A DNA stretch of 64,000 bases from DAOTVX01 sp034436015 (lineage in GTDB: Bacteria > Chloroflexota > Anaerolineae > Anaerolineales > Villigracilaceae): the NCBI GenBank assembly GCA_034436015.1, contig DAOTWG010000006.1:1-64000 (forward strand), read 5' to 3'. The translations under genes were made by a program, and so were the position numbers. Positions 31,553 to 40,540 of the stretch are shown here, in pieces; position 1 is the first letter of the stretch, and each line of letters opens with the position of its first letter. The notes under the pieces are model-generated. The model did not search any database, had not been told where the DNA came from, and worked only from the letters and a program-made list of their open reading frames with translations.

Positions 31553-33316
31553 ATGCCTTATCAACTGTCCCCGTGGTCGCTTGCCGATCTCTTCCCTGGC
31601 CCCGACAGTCCAGAACTGGAGGCTGCCTTCAAAGACCTCGAAGCGCAAGTTGCTGCTTTTGAGAAGTTGCGTCCCCAACTGAAAGCCAACCTGCTGGCCA
31701 GCAGTTTCCTCGAGATTGTGCACGATCTCGAAGAGACCACCCGCTTGGCACACAAACTCTACTCCTATGCCAGCCTGGCCTTCGCTGCCAACACCCAGGA
31801 TCAGCGCATTCAGACCCTGCTGGGGCGCATCCAGCAATTCATGGCGGAGATGGAAAACCGCACCCTGTTCTTCAGCCTGTGGTGGAAAGACCTCGACGAG
31901 GCGAACGCCGCCCGCCTGCTGGAGGCATCCGGCGATTATCGCTACTACCTCGAAAGGATGCGCAAGTTCAAACCGCACACCCTGAGCGAGGCGGAGGAGA
32001 AGATCGTCAACCTGAAGAATGTCACCGGTGCAAGCGCTCTCATCACCTTATACGACGCCATTACGAACCGCTATGTCTTTAAGGTTGAAGTAGATGGCGA
32101 AGTGAAGGCCATGACGCGCGGCGAATTGATGTCCCTAGTCCGCCGGCCCGATCCCGACTTGCGCGCCCGCGCCTATCAGGAACTCTACCGCGTCTACGGC
32201 GAGGACAGCACCATCCTCGGCCAGATGTACCAGACCATCGTCCGCGACTGGCACAACGAAAACGTGACCCTGCGCCGTTTTGTCAGCCCAATCGCCGCCC
32301 GCAACCTGAGTAACGACATCCCCGATGAGGCCGTGGACGTCCTACTTCAGGTTGCCCGCAAGAACGTAGACTTGTTCCAACGGTTCTTTCGCCTCAAGGC
32401 GCGCCTCTTGGGAAGGGACAAACTGCGCCGCTACGATATCTATGCCCCGGTTGTCCATGCGGACAAGGAATACGATTTCGGCGCTGCCGCCGAGATGGTG
32501 CTGGATTCTTTCTCATCCTTCCATCCGCGCTTTGGCGAACTGGCGCGGCGCGTTTTCGACGAGAACCATCTCGACAGCGAGGTGCGCAAGGGCAAGCAAA
32601 GCGGCGCCTTTTGCGCCTCGGTCGCGCCCGGAATGACCCCATGGGTCAAACTCAACTACCAGGGCCGCGCCGACGACATCGCGACGATGGCGCACGAACT
32701 TGGCCATGCCATCCACGCCATGATGGCGGAACATCACAGTATCTTCACTTTCCACGCCTCCCTGCCTATGGCCGAAACCGCTTCCACCTTCGGCGAAATG
32801 TTGCTCATTGACCGCTTACTCGCTTCCGAGAGCGATGAGGCCGTGCGTCGCGACCTGCTCTTCCGCCAGATGGACGACGCCTACGCGACCATCCTGCGCC
32901 AATCCTACTTCGCCCTCTTTGAAAAGCAGGCGCACGGGATGATTCAGAACAACGCCTCGGTGGACGACCTGGCCGCGGCTTACCTCGAAAATCTCAAGGA
33001 GCAGTTCGGCAACGCGGTTGACGTGAGCGAGGAATTCAAGTGGGAGTGGATCTCCATCCCGCACTTTTACCACACCCCCTTCTACGTCTACGCGTACGCA
33101 TTTGGCCAATTGCTTGTCCTCGCGCTCTATCAACAATACCAGGCCGAGGGCGAATCCTTCAAACCACGCTACCTGGACATCCTAGCCGCCGGCGGCTCGA
33201 AATCACCCGAGGCCATCTGCGCCGCGGCCGGCGTGGACATCCGATCCGAGGCCTTCTGGCAAGGCGGCTTCGACGTGTTGGCAAAACTGCTAGAGGCGCT
33301 GGAGATGTTAGAATAA
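31553..33316 (+). CDS. pepF: Oligoendopeptidase F (M3 family)
   Basis: 587 residues. Cytoplasmic zinc metallopeptidase that degrades oligopeptides. The HExxH site is in IATMAHELGHAIH (about residue 380), with the third ligand region in ETASTFGEMLL. The N-terminal helical domain begins LSPWSLADLFPGPDSPEL, typical of PepF. The ATG at 31553 has GAGAAGGGA upstream; 26 further codons upstream are open but unconserved. It lies 88 bases after hisE. Confidence 0.95.
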   Translation: MPYQLSPWSLADLFPGPDSPELEAAFKDLEAQVAAFEKLRPQLKANLLASSFLEIVHDLEETTRLAHKLYSYASLAFAANTQDQRIQTLLGRIQQFMAEMENRTLFFSLWWKDLDEANAARLLEASGDYRYYLERMRKFKPHTLSEAEEKIVNLKNVTGASALITLYDAITNRYVFKVEVDGEVKAMTRGELMSLVRRPDPDLRARAYQELYRVYGEDSTILGQMYQTIVRDWHNENVTLRRFVSPIAARNLSNDIPDEAVDVLLQVARKNVDLFQRFFRLKARLLGRDKLRRYDIYAPVVHADKEYDFGAAAEMVLDSFSSFHPRFGELARRVFDENHLDSEVRKGKQSGAFCASVAPGMTPWVKLNYQGRADDIATMAHELGHAIHAMMAEHHSIFTFHASLPMAETASTFGEMLLIDRLLASESDEAVRRDLLFRQMDDAYATILRQSYFALFEKQAHGMIQNNASVDDLAAAYLENLKEQFGNAVDVSEEFKWEWISIPHFYHTPFYVYAYAFGQLLVLALYQQYQAEGESFKPRYLDILAAGGSKSPEAICAAAGVDIRSEAFWQGGFDVLAKLLEALEMLE

Positions 33317-33321
33317 CCGCA

Positions 33322-33900
33322 TCAAAATAGCCACTCTGTTTGAGAATCCTTTTTTTCCTCCTCCACCTGCCACACGGTAACGTTGCCAGAATGTCCACCG
33401 CTGACGACGACCCAGGAACTGGCCATCTTCGGAAACGCCATGCATCTTCCACGGCGCAATGAAGCGCGTCTCGCCTCGGTCTCCACATTCCACAAATTGC
33501 AATTCCCCCTGTTTACCATATCAATCGCTAACATGTGGCCATGCAGTGGAAAATCCGGGCTGGAAATCTCTGCTGCAAAGTCGTTCACTTCACGTATCCG
33601 TCTTCCATCGGTTATCTGGAAAACCTTGATGGTTCCGCCGTTGGAAAGGAACGGTCAGCAAGCGGCTGTCCGGCGAAAAGGCTGCACACACAAGTTAGCA
33701 CCGCGAAAAACAGGAAGTGTTCCATGTTCCCTGAAAGAGCATCATACGAGCAGATCTCCCTCTGTCGCTACAGGGGCAATTCGCTGGCCATCAGGAGACC
33801 AGACAACCAGTTTCATGGCGTCTTTACCGCTGCCTCAAGGCGCTACTCCGCGAAGAAGAGCAAGCTCCCAGAAGAAGACATGTCCAGAGAAATGACAAGC
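33322..33900 (-). pseudogene. Decayed WD40-repeat gene
   Basis: Recognisable beta-propeller pieces occur in order on the minus strand in shifting frames: VVWSPDGQRIAPVATEGD, then a stop, FSPDSRLLTVP, a shift near 33635, GTIKVFQITDGRRIREV, LWNVETEARR and finally SGGHSGNVTVWQVEEE ending near 33322. At least two frameshifts and one stop break it, and no full-length frame remains. It lies between pepF and rsmD, which converge on it. Confidence 0.75.
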
Positions 33901-33914
33901 CATGTTTCCTCGTT

Positions 33915-34475
33915 TTAGGCCCCCTGACGTTCATAGAAGACTAACAGCGTACTGCCGTACTTTCGTCGTTCGCTTTCAGCAAAGTTCTGCAGAAGCAAGT
34001 TCTGATACTCGCGCGGATGAATCTGGGCTATGACCCAGCCGTCATCCACCAACCAGAGCGGGTTGACATCAAGCGCCAGCAACGCACGCGACCACATCCC
34101 TTTGTATTGGGGCGGAGCAATGTAAACATAGTCAAACCGCCGGTCGGGCGAGGCGGAGAGCATGGCAAAGGCATCGCCACGTCGTATTTCCGCGCGATCG
34201 CGCAAACCGCAGTGCTCCAGATTCCGGCCAATGGTCTCCACCGCCAGACGGTTCGAGTCCGAAAAGCGCGCGAACGCCGCGCCGCGACTCAACGCCTCGA
34301 TGCCAATCGCGCCGGTTCCAGCAAACAAATCCCACCAGGCCGAACCGACCACATCGGCCCCAAGAATATTGAATAGGGCTTGTTTCACCATGTCGGTCAC
34401 CGGCCGTGTGCTCTCACCAGGCACCGATTTCAACACTCGCCCTTTGGCCAGGCCGGCCCTAACTCGTAAACTCAT
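33915..34475 (-). CDS. rsmD: 16S rRNA (guanine966-N2)-methyltransferase RsmD
   Basis: 186 residues from ATG 34475 (the frame is open further upstream, inside the UroD-like gene). Class I SAM methyltransferase: N-terminal AGLAKGRVLKSVPGESTRPV, then DMVKQALFNIL, SAM loop DLFAGTGAIGIEALSRGA and FDYVYIAPPQYKG in place of the usual DPPY. That replacement of Asp by Ala in the catalytic motif is also seen in some relatives, so I keep the RsmD call. It overlaps the UroD-like gene by 17 bases. Confidence 0.85.
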   Translation of the reverse strand: MSLRVRAGLAKGRVLKSVPGESTRPVTDMVKQALFNILGADVVGSAWWDLFAGTGAIGIEALSRGAAFARFSDSNRLAVETIGRNLEHCGLRDRAEIRRGDAFAMLSASPDRRFDYVYIAPPQYKGMWSRALLALDVNPLWLVDDGWVIAQIHPREYQNLLLQNFAESERRKYGSTLLVFYERQGA

Positions 34476-35493
34476 CCTTTCCACTCGACAAGGAGAAGTG
34501 GTGAACACTTTCGCGCGCCGCGCGCAGGTTGCCATGAGGAGCAATGATTGGCGCCACACACCCCGTACCCAGAATGAAGCGCCGGCCGCCGGTTTGTCGG
34601 AGAGCGTCTTCGGCTTCGCGGCGCACGGCGTCGGCGTCGCCAAAGGTCAGCGTTTGCCGACTTATGCCGCCACAGAGTACTTGATCTGGCGCAAGTCGCC
34701 GCGCTTCGAGAAGAGAAGGGGAGGTCTCGCGATCATGCCAGTTCACAATCGGAACCCGCCAGGTTGAAGCAAAGTCGGCGACAAGCGAAAAGTAAACATC
34801 TGTTCCATGCAAATGCAGCAAGTTGCACCATAGCGACCGGGCAACCTCTAGCACCTGTCCATCGAAGGGCAGGCCAAATGCCCGATACTCGTCGAGCGTT
34901 AACAGACTCGCCTGGGCATGTTGCACGGCGTAGAAGATTCCATCCACGCCTGCTTCCTGCGCGGCAAGAACAAAGCGACGCGTCGTTTCGGCGATGGTTA
35001 CCAGCCCATTCTGCAACGCTTCCGGAAAGCGGCGCAGGTGAACCACCAACCGTTCGCCGCCGGCCAGATTCTTGGCCTGCACCAGGGGGCTGAACACCGT
35101 CGCCAGGATTGGGACATCTGGCCCCAGCGCCGAGCGCAACAGACGTAAACAGGATAGCTGCGCCGCAAGCATCGGCGCGCGCGTTGGCTCCAGAACCGGC
35201 AACCGTTCCCAATCGGCCGGTTCCCGTACAATGCGCTTTGTATAGCGGCGCGTGCCCTCACCATCTCCCTCCCAAACATCTTCTACCCCCCAGTCTTTCA
35301 CACAGAACGAAGAAGCCGGGGTAACCTTAACAAAGTCGAACTCGTAGCGACGCTGGAAATCCAGGATAGCCGCCGTCAGTAAGGACGGCGATTGGTCGTC
35401 CACCGGAAAATGCCGCCAGAGCGCGACAGGTGGACGGTCGAGGGCGGCATCATCGGTTAAGCAAGCTTGTACGCGTTCACGCGGTGTCAACAT
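34459..35493 (-). CDS. Uroporphyrinogen decarboxylase-like protein (URO-D family)
   Basis: 344 residues with a TIM-barrel URO-D fold: VKVTPASSFCVKDWG, GVDGIFYAVQHAQ, HLHGTDVYF, PIVNWHDRE and VLCGGISRQTL. True HemE enzymes have an N-terminal arginine-rich substrate loop (RxPVWxMRQAGR) that is missing here, so this is more likely a member of the methyltransferase or uncharacterised branch than a heme enzyme. It overlaps the ChlI-like gene before it and rsmD after it by 17 bases each, so all three are co-translated. Substrate unknown. Confidence 0.78.
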   Translation of the reverse strand: MLTPRERVQACLTDDAALDRPPVALWRHFPVDDQSPSLLTAAILDFQRRYEFDFVKVTPASSFCVKDWGVEDVWEGDGEGTRRYTKRIVREPADWERLPVLEPTRAPMLAAQLSCLRLLRSALGPDVPILATVFSPLVQAKNLAGGERLVVHLRRFPEALQNGLVTIAETTRRFVLAAQEAGVDGIFYAVQHAQASLLTLDEYRAFGLPFDGQVLEVARSLWCNLLHLHGTDVYFSLVADFASTWRVPIVNWHDRETSPSLLEARRLAPDQVLCGGISRQTLTFGDADAVRREAEDALRQTGGRRFILGTGCVAPIIAPHGNLRAARESVHHFSLSSGKDEFTS

Positions 35494-36721
35494 CGCTCTT
35501 TTTGCGCCCGCCCAGTTCGGTCAACAGGCGACGCATTTCCTCCTCTTCCCCTTCCTGACTATGGAAGTATTCGGTCATGAAAGACGAACGACGCAAGCGC
35601 AGTGCCATCGGCGCGACGACGCGCAAATCCGCCGCGGTGACGCGTTCCCGGCCATCAGCGGCGGCGTAGGCACGTGCGGCCTCGAACCAGGTAATTTCGG
35701 CGCGCAGACTGTCAATGCCCATCTTCTGCACCAGACGGATGGCTTGACGGGCCAAACGATCGGGCAAGACCACGCGCGGCAAACGGGCGCGCGCGGCCTG
35801 AATCTCCTCCAGCGCGGCCTGGCTCTCGTTCGCATAGAGAGCGTTCATAGCGCGCGGGTTGGCAAGGTAGGCGCGCACGCGACGGTACGCCTCCAACCGC
35901 TCGGCCGGAGTCTCGAGTCCGCGCACGATGACGCGCAGGCCAAAGCGGTCGAGAATCTGCGGCCGCAATTTCCCTTCCTCAGGATTCATCGAACCGATCA
36001 GCACGAAGCGCGAGCGATAGGTAGCCGAGACCGGGCCACGCCGCACGGTAAAACTGCCCTGCGCCGCCGCATCCAGAATGGCATCTACGATGTCATCGTT
36101 TAACAGATTGACCTCGTCAATGTACAGGAGATTGCGGTCAGCCTGCGCCAGAATGCCGCGCCGAACGCGCGGCCGGTTCGGGATGGGCGAGGCGCCTTCT
36201 TCCGCCCAACCGACGACATCCTCCAACCGGGCGTTGAGCGGCAATTCGATGAGCCGTACGCGATCGGGCGCGGTCAATGGCTCACCCATGGCGTACTTCT
36301 TGGCACAAGCCGGGCAGATCGCGTCCATACCGCCGGCTTCAACGTCCTCCGGCATACAGCCGTAGTAGCACAGCGAACGCTCCACTTTGGGAAGCAGTTC
36401 CACCAAAGAACGGACAGCCGTTGTCTTGGCCGTACCGCGCGGCCCGATCAAGAGAATCCCACCCGTATTCGGGTTGATAAGGCCGAGCAACAAGGCCAGT
36501 TTCATCTCCCTCTGGCCGACGATCGCCAGGAAAGGGAAAGGAACGATCTCGGCAATACGCCCCTCCTCCGGGGGCGGCATCGGCACGCCTTTGCCGGCGA
36601 CATACTCCACTAAATCCCGCAACGAGCGGAAGGGATGTGCAATACGTTCCTTCAGCTCAGCCTCCGACTCCAGCGGTGGGGCTACAGACGATCCAGATGG
36701 CAGGGATTCTTCAGAAGTCAT
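35477..36721 (-). CDS. Second ChlI/BchI-like AAA+ chelatase subunit
   Basis: 414 residues from ATG 36721. After a 55-residue N-terminal extension comes the AAA+ core: Walker A GPRGTAKTT, a Cys pair insert (CYYGCMP, CPACAKK), DRVRLIELPLNARLEDVVG, Walker B LLYIDEVNLLNDD and GSMNPEEGKLRPQILDRF. It resembles ChlI but lacks any VWA half, and no ChlD or ChlH lies beside it. It shares little beyond core motifs with the chlI at 12.8 kb. Its tight overlap with a UroD-like gene hints at a tetrapyrrole or methyl-transfer context, but that is inference. Confidence 0.85.
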   Translation of the reverse strand: MTSEESLPSGSSVAPPLESEAELKERIAHPFRSLRDLVEYVAGKGVPMPPPEEGRIAEIVPFPFLAIVGQREMKLALLLGLINPNTGGILLIGPRGTAKTTAVRSLVELLPKVERSLCYYGCMPEDVEAGGMDAICPACAKKYAMGEPLTAPDRVRLIELPLNARLEDVVGWAEEGASPIPNRPRVRRGILAQADRNLLYIDEVNLLNDDIVDAILDAAAQGSFTVRRGPVSATYRSRFVLIGSMNPEEGKLRPQILDRFGLRVIVRGLETPAERLEAYRRVRAYLANPRAMNALYANESQAALEEIQAARARLPRVVLPDRLARQAIRLVQKMGIDSLRAEITWFEAARAYAAADGRERVTAADLRVVAPMALRLRRSSFMTEYFHSQEGEEEEMRRLLTELGGRKKSDVDTA

Positions 36722-36758
36722 AAGCCTAGTCCGGCCAACCGCGCCGCGCTCATTTCTG

Positions 36759-37139
36759 TCACGCCATGTCCTCGCGCAACTCGCCGGCGTCCGGCGGATG
36801 TAGACGCTCCGGCTCTTCCAGCAACACATCCATTACGCTGTAGGTAAGTTCCTTCATCATCGGCGCCAGAGGCACAGTGGCCGGGGGATGTAACTTGGCT
36901 GGAGGGGGGGGAGGCGGCGTTTTACGTGGCTTGAGCGAACTCGTGGCGCGCTTGCGCAGGATACGCCGGTCCTCGCTCAAATAGCCAACGTAGTATCCCA
37001 ACACCGAATACACCTCCCGCTGAGGTGTGACAAACCCAATCCACTCACCAAGCCGGTTAAAAAGATAGGGATATGCCAGAAACGCCTCGGCATCCCCTCT
37101 GGTATTGTAGACCGGGATAATTGTCTTCTGCGTGTCCAT
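36759..37139 (-). CDS. Small protein with beta-flower-like repeats and proline-rich linker
   Basis: 126 residues. The first 60 contain repeated short strand motifs (TIIPVYNTRGDAEAFL, YLFNRLGEWIGFV, EVYSVLGYYVGYL) resembling the 4-fold beta-flower proteins common in Chloroflexota. A PPPPPP linker and an acidic C-terminal helix follow. A GGAAGG site lies 2 nt before the ATG at 37139. It heads the operon with the second ChlI-like, UroD-like and rsmD genes. Function unknown. Confidence 0.65.
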   Translation of the reverse strand: MDTQKTIIPVYNTRGDAEAFLAYPYLFNRLGEWIGFVTPQREVYSVLGYYVGYLSEDRRILRKRATSSLKPRKTPPPPPPAKLHPPATVPLAPMMKELTYSVMDVLLEEPERLHPPDAGELREDMA

Positions 37140-37200
37140 ACCTTCCGCTCTCGCCTCTTTCCAAAGCAGATTTCCAAATCAATAGGTGGTCCGGCAACCA

Positions 37201-37217
37201 TCACGCCACGGGCGTGA
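37201..37217. repeat. Short perfect inverted repeat in a promoter region
   Basis: TCACGCC (37201-37207) and GGCGTGA (37211-37217) around ACG, in the 211-base gap between the beta-flower gene and gtrA. It could be an operator. Nothing else is recognised in this gap. Confidence 0.35.
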
Positions 37218-37350
37218 ATTGAATCCACACTCTATTCAGCAGCGGCGATGAGTGAAATGCGCTGCATTTGTAGCCCACTCTTCGCCTCGACTGATCCGCC
37301 ACTACGCCCTGTTTATATTGTACTCGAGATGGGCCACATGCAAGTGGCGA

Positions 37351-37803
37351 TCAGGATGCCACATCGTTATACGTCCAGCGCCGGTTCACAAAGAAATTCC
37401 ACAACATGACCACGCCGACCGCAACGGCCAGCGTGAAATTCTTGGCGGCATAGGATGGCGAAAGGGATAACGAAAAGCGTTGGAACAGGTGCTGCGCCAG
37501 CGGTTCCAGCCAATACAGAATTGGAACACGAATCAACACACCGGCAACGTTGACCGCAAAGAACATTCCCAATTGTTGCAAGGCAGGCCGAGAACGCGAA
37601 TCGGGATATGTCCAGTATCGATTCCACAGAAAATTGCTGATGACAGCGCAGACGAACGAAATCGTTCCAGCGATGACCAGCGGCGCCGCGCACAGATGCG
37701 TGAGCAGATTCATAACGCTGAAGTCCACAACCGCGCCTACCGCGCCGACAACCATGAATTTCGCAAACCGAACGCGCTCGCGTGCACTGGTCAACAAGAT
37801 CAT
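37351..37803 (-). CDS. GtrA-like membrane protein
   Basis: 150 residues with four hydrophobic helices of the GtrA family: FAKFMVVGAVGAVVDF, the conserved ISNFLWNRYWTY, and the ending VMLWNFFVNRRWTYND. GtrA proteins are proposed to flip or anchor polyprenol-linked sugars. It overlaps the UDP-sugar decarboxylase gene by four bases, which fits a role in envelope polysaccharide synthesis. Confidence 0.88.
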   Translation of the reverse strand: MILLTSARERVRFAKFMVVGAVGAVVDFSVMNLLTHLCAAPLVIAGTISFVCAVISNFLWNRYWTYPDSRSRPALQQLGMFFAVNVAGVLIRVPILYWLEPLAQHLFQRFSLSLSPSYAAKNFTLAVAVGVVMLWNFFVNRRWTYNDVAS

Positions 37804-38759
37804 GCCAGCCCCATCTTTTGTTTGAAGTACGGGATGGTGCGGGCAATGCCCTCCTCCAAGGGAACCTTGGGCTCCCAGCCGAGCAACGAGCGCGCGCGCG
37901 TAATATCCGGTTGTCGACGTTGCGGATCGGAGCCGAGCCGCTCATCCGGCAGAAAGACGACGCCGGCACGGTTGCCGGTTAAACGGTTGATCGTCTCTGC
38001 GAAGTCTAGAATGGTAATCTCTACTGGATTGCCGATGTTGACCGGCTCGTGCACATCGGACATCAACAGGCGCACGATTCCCTCTATGAGGTCATCTACA
38101 TAACAGAACGAGCGCGTTTGCTGGCCATCGCCATAAATCGTGAGCGGTTCGCCGCGCAGGGCCTGCTGAAGAAAATTGGGGAGAGCGCGGCCATCATCCA
38201 AGCGCATGCGTGGACCGTAGGTATTGAAGATGCGCACGATGCGCGTGTCTATGCCATGCGTGCGATGGTAAGCCATAGTCAACGCCTCGGCGAAGCGTTT
38301 GGCCTCGTCATACACCGAACGCGGGCCGATCGGGTCCACATGCCCCCAATACGTTTCCTTTTGCGGATGTTCCAGCGGATCGCCATAGACTTCGCTGGTC
38401 GAGGCCAGCAGATAGCGCGCCTGATGCGCCTTCGCCACACCCAGTGTGTTATATGTTCCCAGAGCACCTGCCTTCATCGTTTGAATAGGCAAATTGGGGT
38501 AGCCATACGGCGAGACCGGGTTGGGACTGGCCGGCGAGGCAAAATGTAAAATGGCCTCCACTTTGCCGGAGACAAAAATGTACTGCGAGACATCATGGCG
38601 GTAGAAGGAAAAACGCGGCTCGCCGGCCAGATGCGCCAGATTCTCGGCGCTTCCTGTGATGAAATTGTCCATGCCGACGACCTCGTGCCCTTCCGCGAGC
38701 AGGCGGTCGCAGAGATGCGAACCGAGGAAACCGGCGGCTCCCGTAACAAGAATGCGCAT
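37800..38759 (-). CDS. UDP-glucuronate decarboxylase-like extended SDR (UXS)
   Basis: 319 residues from ATG 38759. NAD-binding GAAGFLGSHL at the N-terminus, YDEAKR as the YxxxK active site, and the UXS-like ILHFASPASP, YGDPLEHPQKETYWG and RSVYDEAKRFAE blocks, then NTYGPRM and TRSFCYVDDL. It would convert UDP-glucuronate to UDP-xylose for surface glycans. A dTDP-glucose dehydratase or epimerase relative is less likely. The operon with gtrA supports an envelope role. Confidence 0.88.
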   Translation of the reverse strand: MRILVTGAAGFLGSHLCDRLLAEGHEVVGMDNFITGSAENLAHLAGEPRFSFYRHDVSQYIFVSGKVEAILHFASPASPNPVSPYGYPNLPIQTMKAGALGTYNTLGVAKAHQARYLLASTSEVYGDPLEHPQKETYWGHVDPIGPRSVYDEAKRFAEALTMAYHRTHGIDTRIVRIFNTYGPRMRLDDGRALPNFLQQALRGEPLTIYGDGQQTRSFCYVDDLIEGIVRLLMSDVHEPVNIGNPVEITILDFAETINRLTGNRAGVVFLPDERLGSDPQRRQPDITRARSLLGWEPKVPLEEGIARTIPYFKQKMGLA

Positions 38760-38855
38760 GGAAAACGCTCCAAAGCAAAAATAGGTCTGCCTCAACGACC
38801 TTTCACACTATGCGATTCTACCTGCGAGACGGTGAAACGTAAACCTTCGCGCCGC

Positions 38856-40532
38856 CTATCTTGTCGTATCCAATCGGACGCGGGCGAATTCCAGCGCTTC
38901 CTCGCGCGTGGACACCTCGCCAACGGCCTGCGCCTCGCGAATGGCCTCCAACAATTCGCCAACTTTCGGGCCCGGGGTGAGAGAAAACGCCCGCATGAGA
39001 TCCTCGCCATTGACCACAGGCGGTGGAGCGATGCTCTCTGTCGGTTTCTCGAACCAGTTTTCCAGCAACAGGCGAACAACATCTACACAGGCTATCCAGG
39101 TTCCCGGCGGTAAGGTATGCTCATAGGTGGCGCGTACATCGGCCAGCGTGAGCAGGCAAACATCCACGCCAGCCTCGCCGCAATCACGGAAGAAGCGATA
39201 GATCGCGCGCCGCGATAGCGTTTTGCCCTCGCGTAACAAGCGATGAACATGAAAATGGACGCGCATGTGTTGCGCTACAACGGTTTTGAGCCGTTCGATT
39301 TCCTCGTTGCTGAGCGCCAAGGCGCGTCCACGCGTGACCACCTGCTGCGCCCCCTCTTCCTCATGCCCTAGAAAACGCCAACGATTCTCCTCCATCGCCG
39401 CCGTCGCCGGTTTGGCAATATCGTGGTACAGCGCCGCCAGCACCAGCAGGCCACGCCGCGAACGACCGGTCTGCGAGGGAGAGGACAAAAGAGCATCTAA
39501 CGCCGAGCGGTAACGCCCTAGGCGATGGACCAACAGACCCCCGAACCAGTCGGCCGCCGTATCCGCTTCCTCATAGATCGTAGCAAGGGCGGCAAGGATA
39601 GCCTGAAGGTGATTTACCGTCGCCAGGGTATGCATCCAGGCATCGTGTACATGAGGTTCAGATTGCGCCACGCCTTTCAGCGCCGAGAGTTCTGGCAAAA
39701 GGTATGGCAACGCGCCGAGCATATCGAGAGCGCGCACACCAGCAGCGGCTTTCACGGTTTCCAAAAGGCGAAATAGCTCATCGCGCAGCCGCTCCGCTGA
39801 GATGCGTGGGAGTAGATTCACGGCAGCCTTCATTGCCGCGCGCGTCTCGGGGTGAATCCGAAAGTTCAGTTCCGCCGCCAAGCGCACGCCGCGCACGATT
39901 CGCAAGGGATCGTCAGTAAAAGCAGATGGAGAACAGGCGCGCAGGCATTTCTCTTCCAAGTCCCTCATTCCGCCCAACGGATCAAGCAGCGCCTGGGAAC
40001 GTAGGTCTATTGCCATCGCGTTGACCGTGAAATCGCGGCCTGCCAAATCCGCGTCAATATCCGCCCCGCGAAACGCAGCAAAGTCCAGAAAAATCCGCTC
40101 TCCTTCCGAAACGGTCACAATCACGCGACCGGTATCCCGCTCCTCGTCGAGAGGATAGAATGCCGCGCCCAGGGCGTTGGCCACCTGACGGGCAGCGCGT
40201 ATCGCCCCCGCCGGCAAAGCAAAATCGAAGTCATGGGTTGCGCGTCCAAGCCAGAGATCGCGAATCGCTCCTCCGACCAGATAGAGCGGCGAATCCGCCG
40301 AAATCGCAACGCGCGCCGAATCCAACAAAGGGGGAAGAGGAACAGAATAGGGCATGGGTATACAACGAATCTCGGGCGTCTCTTTGAAACGGCTCCGCGC
40401 CGCAACGCGCGCCTGCTGAGGCATGCCACCTTGGGCTACCACGCGCTGACGCACTAATGCTACCCAGCGACCGGCGTAGGGACTCAGATCCTTTGCGTCT
40501 GCGCTTTCGTCCACAGGAGCGCGCCTTACCAT
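38856..40532 (-). CDS. CCA-adding/poly(A) polymerase-type nucleotidyltransferase with HD domain and N-terminal extension
   Basis: 558 residues. Residues 65-270 hold the class II nucleotidyltransferase head and neck: VGGAIRDLWLG, the catalytic DFDFALP, GRDFTVNAMAIDL and DPLRIVRGVRLAAELNF. An HD domain follows (LAALYHDIAKP) with a C-terminal helical tail. The first 60 residues (SPYAGRWVALVRQRVVAQGG) look like a separate small DUF5678-type domain in frame with the enzyme; an ATG near 40355 would drop it, but I keep the longer form since that segment looks protein-like and conserved. It likely repairs or completes tRNA 3' CCA ends. Confidence 0.87.
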   Translation of the reverse strand: MVRRAPVDESADAKDLSPYAGRWVALVRQRVVAQGGMPQQARVAARSRFKETPEIRCIPMPYSVPLPPLLDSARVAISADSPLYLVGGAIRDLWLGRATHDFDFALPAGAIRAARQVANALGAAFYPLDEERDTGRVIVTVSEGERIFLDFAAFRGADIDADLAGRDFTVNAMAIDLRSQALLDPLGGMRDLEEKCLRACSPSAFTDDPLRIVRGVRLAAELNFRIHPETRAAMKAAVNLLPRISAERLRDELFRLLETVKAAAGVRALDMLGALPYLLPELSALKGVAQSEPHVHDAWMHTLATVNHLQAILAALATIYEEADTAADWFGGLLVHRLGRYRSALDALLSSPSQTGRSRRGLLVLAALYHDIAKPATAAMEENRWRFLGHEEEGAQQVVTRGRALALSNEEIERLKTVVAQHMRVHFHVHRLLREGKTLSRRAIYRFFRDCGEAGVDVCLLTLADVRATYEHTLPPGTWIACVDVVRLLLENWFEKPTESIAPPPVVNGEDLMRAFSLTPGPKVGELLEAIREAQAVGEVSTREEALEFARVRLDTTR

Positions 40533-40540
40533 AGGCTCCC

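Noticed and set aside
37367..37969. 200-codon minus-strand frame overlapping gtrA and UXS
   Set aside because: It is a shadow: both overlapped genes carry clear family motifs in other frames.
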